A stretch of DNA of 11,212 nt. Source: Planctomycetes bacterium UBA1662 (GTDB lineage: Bacteria; Planctomycetota; UBA8108). This document shows positions 1 through 5,221 of this stretch, in pieces (position 1 is the first letter of the stretch; the number at the start of each line of letters is the position of its first letter). The notes below the pieces were generated by a model that saw nothing but the letters and a program-made list of their open reading frames with translations, did no database searches and was not told the origin of the DNA. The position numbers were made by a program, and so were the translations under genes. The DNA lies in NCBI GenBank assembly GCA_002320775.1, contig DCKY01000284.1, positions 1,334 to 12,545 on the forward strand, read 5' to 3'.

Positions 1-185
1 GCTCCATGCAGAGACAGAAGCAGGGGGTACTTCTTGCCGTCTTCCACCTTTTGCGGCTTGAGGAGCGCGTATTGAAGAGTTCGAGATGAGTCGGCCTTGT
101 ATTCTGTTTTCTCAAAACCGTCCGCGAAGGTCTCGGTGGCGGAACACAGGAGCAGGACCGCGCAACAGATCAGGATGGGCTTCAT
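1..185 (-). CDS. Secreted alpha/beta hydrolase (esterase-like), N-terminal fragment cut by window edge
   Basis: Only the first 61 codons are in the window; the gene runs off the left edge. The product begins with a Sec signal peptide: MKPI, a hydrophobic core rich in Leu, Cys and Ala, and a likely cleavage after TETFA near residue 21. The mature part ends at the edge in KKYPLLLSLHGA. The YPLLLSLHG pattern is the first core strand and oxyanion His-Gly of alpha/beta hydrolases of the esterase/phospholipase/prolyl-oligopeptidase type that are common as exported enzymes in planctomycetes. The catalytic Ser-Asp-His would lie outside the window, so the substrate cannot be named. The ATG is preceded by GGAGG only 4 bases upstream, slightly closer than usual. 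It follows the CYTH gene on the same strand after 127 bases, so it may have its own promoter. Confidence 0.75.
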   Translation of the reverse strand, partial: MKPILICCAVLLLCSATETFADGFEKTEYKADSSRTLQYALLKPQKVEDGKKYPLLLSLHG

Positions 186-257
186 AGGGCCTCCGTAAAA
201 AGGATAGAACTCGATCGTGCGGCAGGGAGAACGGTCGCACCGGGTCATCATTGTACC

Positions 258-272
258 GCCGTGGTTCACGGC
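258..272. other. Perfect hairpin GCCGTG-GTT-CACGGC between the CYTH gene and the hydrolase
   Basis: A 6-base perfect inverted repeat with a 3-base loop lies 41 bases beyond the CYTH stop codon in the 127-base gap before the hydrolase start. No T-run follows on the minus strand, so it is not a typical rho-independent terminator. It could be a weak transcript-end or processing hairpin, an operator, or chance in GC-rich DNA. Confidence 0.3.
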
Positions 273-312
273 TTCCCGTCAAAACAGGCGGTTTCTTCGT
301 GTTGAAACGGTC

Positions 313-822
313 TCAGGTTTCCCGCAGCAATTCGAGGTAGGGAACGGAGATGAAGGACTCCCTGTCGAGCTCGAGCAGGTTGATCACCTCTTCGCTTTCA
401 GCCGTCCCTTCGGCGCTATCGATGTCGGCCAGCACGGTCTCTAATTCGAGGAAGTCCCCCAGGCCTTCAACCCGGTCAAGGTGGACCCGGGTATTGCGAT
501 AGATCCAGAGGGCTCTCTGTTTCTCCACCCTGCCGAGGATGCCAAGAGAACTCTCGAGGACTGAGTGGAGCTCGCTCGGCTCGTCAATGCGCAGGATGTG
601 GTAGTCCGATTCCCTGGGGCCGGAGTTTTCTACTGAACGCCTGTAGGAGATCAGCTCAGCCGGGCAGCCTTCCACCTCGCGCAGCTTCAGCCACCCGGAG
701 GGTGAATTGAAGAAGGTATCTACCTGTCTTCGCGTCCACTCGAGCTTCGCTCCAAGGGAGCGCAGCCGTTCCTCGGTGCCCGGCCTGTCGGCAAGGGGGC
801 TCTTGATCTCGATGTTCTTCAA
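313..822 (-). CDS. CYTH domain protein (class IV adenylate cyclase / triphosphatase family)
   Basis: The 169-residue product is a complete CYTH domain, a tunnel-fold enzyme that acts on triphosphorylated substrates with Mg or Mn; family members are adenylate cyclases, thiamine triphosphatases or polyphosphatases. Visible hallmarks are NIEIK at residues 3-7 (the ExExK strand, with Asn in the first Glu position), QVDTFF at 33-38, WLKLRE at 44-49, AELISYRR at 55-62 and SDYHI at 72-76. The best match is RVHLDRVEGLGDFLELE at 112-128, typical of the CyaB-like branch. The start is a TTG at 822 with AGGAG 7 bases upstream. That TTG overlaps the dgoK stop codon as TTGA, which indicates translational coupling. 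A soluble cytoplasmic protein is expected. The family is clear; the reaction cannot be decided from sequence alone, and thiamine-triphosphatase-like hydrolysis is as plausible as cyclic AMP synthesis. Confidence 0.88.
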   Translation of the reverse strand: MKNIEIKSPLADRPGTEERLRSLGAKLEWTRRQVDTFFNSPSGWLKLREVEGCPAELISYRRSVENSGPRESDYHILRIDEPSELHSVLESSLGILGRVEKQRALWIYRNTRVHLDRVEGLGDFLELETVLADIDSAEGTAESEEVINLLELDRESFISVPYLELLRET

Positions 823-1766
823 GAGGTTTCTCCTCTGAAGTTTTTCTCCAGCAGTGCGTGTCCCGCCGGCACGGAGAGCTCAAGGTTGCGCTCGTCAATA
901 GTCTCGAGCCTCTCGATCCCGAGCTCGGCCGCGGCCCGGCGGTACATGTCTCCCACCACACCAGCGGCGGCGACACAAATGTCACTGCCGCAATTCCCGG
1001 CCGGCTCCAGCTCGGCCGAGAGCAGCAGGCCGCTGAGATAGGCTCCGTTTTCCCGGGGCTCCTTGCCGCCGAGCACCTGGCGGGTTCTCGCGGCGAAGAG
1101 CCCGCCCGAGAGTCCATCCCGGGCTCCTGAGCGAACCCCCTCGACAAAGGCATTCTCGAGCCCCGCGAGGGTTTCAGGCTCCTCCACGGTGTGGCGGAGG
1201 ATGCTGTGCTGGGTGAGAATCGCGTAGAGTTCACCGGTCATGAAGGTCCGCAGGGAGATGAGCTCGCCCCCGCGTGCCTGGAGGTGCTTGGAGTGGGTGC
1301 CGGGCAGGATCAGCAGGGTCTCTTCTTCTGTCCTGCCGAGGAGCTTCAGCAGTCCGAGAGCCTCGGTTTCCTCGCCGCGAAGGACGTCGTCTTCGCTTCT
1401 GAGGCCTGAGACCAGGCGTACGGGGCAGGGACAGTTTCCGGTGAGAGGCCCGAGGTCGGCGACGATCGCCCCGCGCCCGTTGAGCGGGAAGGGGAGACGG
1501 GCGTAGTCCAGCTCACGCCAGCCGATCGACGAGCTGGCCATGCCGGAGATCCAGAGGGGGGCCTCGGAGGCCTGGGCTTCGGAGCCGGGAAGCTCGTTGA
1601 TCCTGTCGGCGAGATAGGATGCGAAGCGGCCGGGATCATCGCCCTCGAGGCGGTCGATGCCATCGGCTGTGCGGAGCTCGCCGGTGATCTCCAGCGAGGG
1701 CAAATGGACCAGCCTCAGCCTGAAGTTCGAGGTTCCCCAGTCGCAACTGTAAAAAGAATGACCCAT
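819..1766 (-). CDS. dgoK: 2-dehydro-3-deoxygalactonokinase (DgoK family)
   Basis: The 315-residue product matches 2-dehydro-3-deoxygalactonokinase (EC 2.7.1.58), which phosphorylates 2-keto-3-deoxygalactonate with ATP in the De Ley-Doudoroff route for galactonate. E. coli DgoK is slightly shorter (292 residues). Key segments are SCDWGTSNFRLRL at 7-19 (phosphate-1 loop), LWISGMASSSIGW at 71-83, RGEETEALGLL at 130-140, LILPGTHSKHL at 152-162 (the family's PGTHSK signature), FMTGELYAIL at 175-184, and GLSGGLFAARTR at 218-229. The frame stays open upstream to 1937, but the ATG at 1766 is chosen because the family always begins a few residues before the CDWGT motif and the upstream extension has no family resemblance. 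The upstream AGGA is about 11 bases away, a weak ribosome site. It is the first gene of a minus-strand unit and overlaps the CYTH gene. No aldolase or galactonate dehydratase gene is visible nearby. Confidence 0.9.
   Translation of the reverse strand: MGHSFYSCDWGTSNFRLRLVHLPSLEITGELRTADGIDRLEGDDPGRFASYLADRINELPGSEAQASEAPLWISGMASSSIGWRELDYARLPFPLNGRGAIVADLGPLTGNCPCPVRLVSGLRSEDDVLRGEETEALGLLKLLGRTEEETLLILPGTHSKHLQARGGELISLRTFMTGELYAILTQHSILRHTVEEPETLAGLENAFVEGVRSGARDGLSGGLFAARTRQVLGGKEPRENGAYLSGLLLSAELEPAGNCGSDICVAAAGVVGDMYRRAAAELGIERLETIDERNLELSVPAGHALLEKNFRGETS
830..834 (-). promoter_or_regulatory. Ribosome binding site deciding the TTG start of the CYTH gene
   Basis: AGGAG on the minus strand sits inside the last codons of dgoK, 7 bases before the TTG at 822-820. 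No ATG or GTG in this frame is placed as well, and NIEIK must lie at the extreme N-terminus, so the TTG start is well supported. Confidence 0.7.
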
Positions 1767-1876
1767 GGCGTGTGATCCTGGACAGACCGAAACAGGACTT
1801 TTGGTTACAATAACCCGCCTCGCTGGCCTTGTCGCCAGCATTGTTGACGACTGGAACCTTGTCGGAGAGCTTACCA
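1767..1876. promoter_or_regulatory. Divergent promoter region dgoK / DJ-1 gene with two inverted repeats
   Basis: These 110 bases separate two diverging genes and must hold both promoters. Two perfect inverted repeats are visible: GGTTA-CAA-TAACC at 1803-1815, which has the size and symmetry of an operator, and GCTGGC-CTTGTC-GCCAGC at 1822-1839, a 6-base stem with a 6-base loop. I find no convincing -35/-10 pair for either strand. A regulator binding the first repeat could affect both genes, which is inference. Confidence 0.4.
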
Positions 1877-2437
1877 ATGCCAAAGGTCCTGCTGCCCATC
1901 GGAGATGCGACGGAGGTGCTGGATACCATGTACCCATTCTTTCGTCTGCCTGAGGATGATTTCGAGGTCGTGGTCGCCGGCCCCGAGGCTCGTCTCTATC
2001 ATATGGTCCTGCACGAGGTGCCGCCCGACTCCGAGTGGGACATTACGCAGGAGACCCCCGGCTATCATATCGAGGCGACCGTAGCCTTCAGGGATGTCGA
2101 TCCGGGTGAATACGCCGGGCTCTTCGTGTCAGGCGGCCGGGCGCCTGAGTACCTGCGCTATGACGAGGACCTGCTGAAGCTCACGCGCCACTTCTTCGAG
2201 ACCGGCAAGCCTGTCGCCGCGCTCTGTCATGGCGTGGAGATCCTCACGGCCGCCGGCTGCATCGAGGGCCGAACACTGACCACCGTGGCCAAGTGCGCTC
2301 TCGATGTCGAACAGGGCGGAGCCTCCTATGTCGATGAGCCGACGGTGATCGACGGGAACCTGGTCACGGCCAGGACCTGGCATGACAACACCCCGCTGTT
2401 GAAGGCCTTCGTCGAGATGCTCAAAAGCGCCGGGTGA
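1877..2437 (+). CDS. DJ-1/PfpI family protein
   Basis: The 186-residue product is a single DJ-1/PfpI domain. This superfamily includes the PfpI-type proteases, deglycase or glyoxalase-like stress proteins such as YhbO and YajL, and chaperones. The nucleophile elbow is VAALCHGVEIL at 113-123, with Cys117 followed by His118. Glu13, in the segment GDATEVLDTMYP, fits the conserved acidic residue that lowers the Cys pKa in PfpI relatives. FVSGGRAPEYLRYD at 83-96 is the characteristic glycine loop and following segment. There is no signal peptide, so it should be cytoplasmic. The frame is open back to 1829, but the ATG at 1877 is chosen: GGAG lies 9 bases upstream and MPKVLLPIGD is the expected first strand. 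It diverges from dgoK and converges on the FMN-binding gene with only 10 bases between stop codons. The family is certain; the reaction is not. Confidence 0.9.
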   Translation: MPKVLLPIGDATEVLDTMYPFFRLPEDDFEVVVAGPEARLYHMVLHEVPPDSEWDITQETPGYHIEATVAFRDVDPGEYAGLFVSGGRAPEYLRYDEDLLKLTRHFFETGKPVAALCHGVEILTAAGCIEGRTLTTVAKCALDVEQGGASYVDEPTVIDGNLVTARTWHDNTPLLKAFVEMLKSAG

Positions 2438-2447
2438 TGACCGCGGC

Positions 2448-2891
2448 TCAGAGCTCAACCCGCCGGTAGCTCATTTCCCACTCCTTCATCCACTCGAAGG
2501 ATTTCGGCTCGATCCGGTAAAGCACGAAGCGCTCATCCGCCTCTGCGTCAGGGAAGAAGCCGTGCCAGAGCTGGGGGCTCAGAGTGGTTTCTATCAGCTC
2601 CTTCTTGACGGAGGCGTCTTCGACTACTACGGCTGTCCCCGCCACCCGAACCTGCCAGTGCTCGGAGTCCACAAAGCAGATCTCCACCCTGGGGTTGGCC
2701 TCGAGCTCCGCGATCTTCCGGGTCTCTGTGTGGCTTGGGATGAGAACGGAGAGATCATCCTGGAGAAACGCGCAGACGGGCCGGACCCGCGGGCTGTTTT
2801 CGATGGGGCAGATGGTCGCCAGATCACCATAGACACAGCTTTTGATGATTCGGACAATGGTTTCCCTGGTTTCAGGATCGAGCTCACTCAC
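2448..2891 (-). CDS. Pyridoxamine 5'-phosphate oxidase-like FMN-binding protein (general stress protein 26 type)
   Basis: The 147-residue product resembles the small split-barrel flavin proteins of the pyridoxamine 5'-phosphate oxidase-like superfamily, especially the general stress protein 26 branch. The expected pattern is present: an N-terminal helix ending in YGDLATI (residues 21-27), SPRVRPVCAFLQDD at 33-46, the FMN-loop region IPSHTETRKIAELEANPRVE at 51-70, a core strand ICFVD, then WQVRVAGTAVVVED at 79-92. True PdxH is longer (over 200 residues) and has a substrate-binding C-terminus that is missing here, so vitamin B6 synthesis is unlikely; binding of FMN, F420 or heme is possible. 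The start is GTG at 2891 with GGAG 7 bases upstream. A longer frame reaches 2990, but its extra residues do not fit the family. Confidence 0.85.
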   Translation of the reverse strand: MSELDPETRETIVRIIKSCVYGDLATICPIENSPRVRPVCAFLQDDLSVLIPSHTETRKIAELEANPRVEICFVDSEHWQVRVAGTAVVVEDASVKKELIETTLSPQLWHGFFPDAEADERFVLYRIEPKSFEWMKEWEMSYRRVEL

Positions 2892-3023
2892 GTTTTTTCT
2901 CCGGATGAAGAGGCTGTGCGGCTTGTCATCGTCGTTTGTTCGTTCCAGACTAACCGAGGTTTCTGTGAAGTAAAGAGTCCCCGCATCCATCGCCGTGGTG
3001 GTTTTTTCAAGGAGGTTAGAACA
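2892..3023. promoter_or_regulatory. Divergent intergenic region (FMN-binding gene / CBM9-like gene)
   Basis: These 132 bases lie between two divergent GTG starts and must carry both promoters. On the plus strand TTGTCA at about 2933 is a possible -35 but has no good -10 partner at 16-18 bases. I see no strong inverted repeat. The ribosome sites are clear: GGAG at 2902-2899 on minus and AAGGAGG at 3009-3015 on plus. Confidence 0.4.
3009..3015 (+). promoter_or_regulatory. Consensus ribosome binding site deciding the GTG start of the CBM9-like gene
   Basis: AAGGAGG is followed by 8 bases and then GTG at 3024. The encoded N-terminus from that GTG is a textbook signal peptide, so this site fixes the start well inside a frame that is open from 2562. 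Confidence 0.85.
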
Positions 3024-3746
3024 GTGAAGTTCCCTGTTTTCCTGTTTCTCGCAATAGCGTTTGCCGTAGGGACCCCGCTGGTCCTGGCCGGCAAGTCCGA
3101 CAAGATCTACGAGGTCGTGAAGGTAAAAGACTTTGAGATCACCGGCGGCGGGGGAGGCGAGGCCTGGACGAAGGCCGCCTGGGGCGAGATGAAGCGGCAG
3201 GGGAAAGATGGGCTCACCTATTTCTCCCGGTTCAAGGCCGTGTATTCAGCGACGGGACTTTATTTTTTCATGACCGGCAGCGACGAGCGCCTGACGGCGA
3301 CGATGCAGAAAGATTTTATGGACCTGTTTCTCGAGGACGTCTTCGAGGTCTTCCTCTGGCCCGATGAAAACCAGCCGCTGTATTTCGAATACGAGATCTC
3401 GCCGCTGAACCGCGAACTGCCGCTCATGGTGACAAACATCAACAACAGGATCATGGGCTGGCTTCCCTGGCATTACACAGGCGATCGCAAGACCCGCAAA
3501 AAGACCGGGGTGATCGGCAACGAGCTCAAGCCGGGGGCGGTGATCAAGGGCTGGCGCGCGGAGTTCTTCATCCCTTTCAAGCTGCTGACGCCCCTGCTTG
3601 CAGCGCCTGTGAAGAAGGGAGATCGCTGGCGGGCTAATTTCTACCGGGTGGATTACGACAGGAAGCAGACGACAAAGTGGGAGTGGTCGCCGGTAAAAGG
3701 AGATTTTCACAGGCCAAAGGATTTCGGAACGCTCCTGTTTCGCTGA
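3024..3746 (+). CDS. Secreted CBM9-like (carbohydrate family 9 binding) protein
   Basis: The 240-residue product starts with a Sec signal peptide (MKFP, hydrophobic core to about residue 22, ending VLA before GKSDK). The rest is one CBM9-like beta-sandwich. Features are EAWTKAAWGEM at 46-56, where the module's entry strand lies; FKAVYSATGLYFFMTGSD at 70-87; and the hallmark stretch LEDVFEVFLWPDENQPLYFE at 103-122. Then come YEISPLNREL, GWRAEFFIPFKLL at 176-188, RWRANFYRVD at 201-210, WSPV at 221-224, and the closing DFGTLLF at 233-239. Such modules occur attached to xylanases or as stand-alone periplasmic or surface proteins in planctomycetes and Bacteroidetes. No catalytic domain is attached, so it may bind sugars or glycoconjugates. 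It is a one-gene unit: divergent from the FMN-binding gene and closed by the terminator at 3775-3816. Confidence 0.85.
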   Translation: MKFPVFLFLAIAFAVGTPLVLAGKSDKIYEVVKVKDFEITGGGGGEAWTKAAWGEMKRQGKDGLTYFSRFKAVYSATGLYFFMTGSDERLTATMQKDFMDLFLEDVFEVFLWPDENQPLYFEYEISPLNRELPLMVTNINNRIMGWLPWHYTGDRKTRKKTGVIGNELKPGAVIKGWRAEFFIPFKLLTPLLAAPVKKGDRWRANFYRVDYDRKQTTKWEWSPVKGDFHRPKDFGTLLFR

Positions 3747-3774
3747 TCCACGCCGTGCGTCTCGCCAGCGGATG

Positions 3775-3816
3775 AAAAAACCCCCCGTCTCCCGGAGGAG
3801 GCGGGGGGGTTGTTTT
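3775..3816. terminator. Bidirectional rho-independent terminator
   Basis: Six A residues (3775-3780) are followed by a 12-base stem, CCCCCCGTCTCC at 3781-3792, loop CGGA, and GGAGGCGGGGGG at 3797-3808, with one T-G wobble. After one extra G comes TTGTTTT. Read on plus it ends the CBM9-like gene (stop at 3746); read on minus the A-run becomes a T-run and ends the DUF1501 gene (stop at 3828). It is the strongest terminator in the window. Confidence 0.92.
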
Positions 3817-3827
3817 CCAGGCTTGTG

Positions 3828-5168
3828 TCAGATGAACATCTCGGTGACCGGCTCGTCGGAATCGGCCATCTTGATGGCGCGTCCAATGGCCAGCTTGTTC
3901 TCCTTGACCGGGTTGATCCGGAGCATGGAGAGCAGGGTCGAGTAGAGCTCGCCGACAAGGACGGGGCGGTTTCGCACCTCCTGTCCATCGGCGCTCGAGG
4001 AACCGATGACGGTCCCGCCCTTGACTCCGCCGCCGGCGACCAGGGCGCTGAAGCAGCGAGGGAAGTGATCGCGTCCGTTGTTGCGATTGATCTTCGGGGT
4101 CCTCCCGAACTCACCCATGCAGACAATCAGCGTTGAGTCGAGCAGGCCCTTGGAGCGAAGCTCCTTCATGAGCCCGCTGAGGGCGGGGTCGAGGATCGCG
4201 GCTCGCGCGCTCACGGCGTTGAAGTTGTTGGTATGGGTGTCCCACCCGCCGAGGTTCATCTCGACAAAGGGAACGCCTTTCTGTACGAGCCGCGCCGCCA
4301 TCAGCGACTGGAGGCCGAAATTGTTCAGGCCAAAGCCCTTGCGAATGGCCTCGGGCTCGTTGCGGACATCGAATACCTTGGCGCTGGGAGAGTCCAGGAG
4401 ACTGAGAGCTTTCTTGCGCACGGTTCGATGCCCGGCGAGGAACTCGCCGCGTTTCGACGAGAGGTACTTATTGTCGAGCATGCCAAGCAGCCCGAGCCGG
4501 GAATTGAAGCGTGCCTTGTCCACGTCACCGGGATATTGCAGATAGGGCACCGGGCGGGAGGGGTTGTCAACCTGGAAGGGTCCATAGCGTACTCCAAGGT
4601 AGCCCGGTCCGTAGGATCCTCCGCCGATCGAGACAAAGTGAGGGAGATCCGAGTTTTCCTTGCCCAATTCCTTGGCGACCAGGGCGCCGAAGGACGGGTG
4701 GGTGATCGCGCCGGTCATCCTGTAGCCGGTGTGCATCAGGTAGCTGCCGCGGGAGTGGTCTCCCTCGGGAGAGGTCAGGCTGCGGACAAGGCAGAGATCC
4801 TTCGATTCCTTGGCGACCCCGGGGTAGTGTTGGGCGATCTGGAAGCCGCCGGCGGTATCGATCCCTTTGGTCTCTCCGCCGTTTTGATGGTCGGGCTTCG
4901 GGTCCCAGGTGTCGAGCTGGCTGGGGCCGCCGCCGAGCCAGACCAGGATGCAGCTCTTGGCCTTGCCCTTTTGCCAGGGCTGGACGCCTCCGACAACCGT
5001 TTTGCCGCGGCTGTTGTCCTGGGCCTGGAGCGGGGAGGCCGGGCTTCCAGAGGCCCAGCCAAGCACCATCGAGCAACCGAGCCCGCCGACTCCAACTCTG
5101 AGGAAATCACGGCGGTCCTGGGAAGGACTGTTGTGTTGCGTGGTCGATTTCGCATCAAGTGGTTTCAT
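3828..5168 (-). CDS. DUF1501 family protein with twin-arginine signal
   Basis: The 446-residue product is a full-length DUF1501 protein, a family expanded in Planctomycetota and Verrucomicrobia and structurally related to the alkaline phosphatase/sulfatase superfamily; its function is not established. The N-terminus has a twin-arginine motif, DRRDFLRVGVGGLG at 18-31, then a hydrophobic stretch, so export of a folded protein is expected. Family landmarks are CILVWLGGGPSQLDTWDPKP at 73-92, GDHSRGSYLMHTGY at 136-149, FVEMNLGGWDTH at 301-312, LIVCMGEFGRTP at 347-358 and GRDHFP at 365-370. The Asp, His and Glu residues in these motifs are candidate metal or catalytic ligands by analogy. The ATG at 5168 has AGGA 6 bases upstream. 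It lies 53 bases after the DUF1549/DUF1553 gene on the same strand, the usual order for this pair, so the two are probably co-transcribed and work together at the cell envelope. Confidence 0.93.
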   Translation of the reverse strand: MKPLDAKSTTQHNSPSQDRRDFLRVGVGGLGCSMVLGWASGSPASPLQAQDNSRGKTVVGGVQPWQKGKAKSCILVWLGGGPSQLDTWDPKPDHQNGGETKGIDTAGGFQIAQHYPGVAKESKDLCLVRSLTSPEGDHSRGSYLMHTGYRMTGAITHPSFGALVAKELGKENSDLPHFVSIGGGSYGPGYLGVRYGPFQVDNPSRPVPYLQYPGDVDKARFNSRLGLLGMLDNKYLSSKRGEFLAGHRTVRKKALSLLDSPSAKVFDVRNEPEAIRKGFGLNNFGLQSLMAARLVQKGVPFVEMNLGGWDTHTNNFNAVSARAAILDPALSGLMKELRSKGLLDSTLIVCMGEFGRTPKINRNNGRDHFPRCFSALVAGGGVKGGTVIGSSSADGQEVRNRPVLVGELYSTLLSMLRINPVKENKLAIGRAIKMADSDEPVTEMFI

Positions 5169-5221
5169 TTTCTTTCCTTTCGTGCCGCGCGGGATTCGCG
5201 AGGCGTACGAGCTTCTTTCGT

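Noticed and set aside
250..282. Possible minus-strand promoter TTGACG ... TACAAT before the hydrolase
   Set aside because: The spacing of 21 bases is too long for a standard housekeeping promoter, and the hairpin at 258-272 lies inside it.
1767..1937. 57-codon N-terminal extension of dgoK
   Set aside because: The extension has no similarity to the kinase family, would fill the divergent promoter region and overlap the DJ-1 gene start; the ATG at 1766 places the CDWGT motif at the expected position.
2892..2990. 33-codon N-terminal extension of the FMN-binding protein
   Set aside because: The GTG at 2891 has GGAG 7 bases upstream and gives the usual family length; the extra residues have no family match.
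2562..3023. 154-codon N-terminal extension of the CBM9-like gene
   Set aside because: It is antisense to the FMN-binding gene, and the signal peptide plus AAGGAGG site place the start at GTG 3024.
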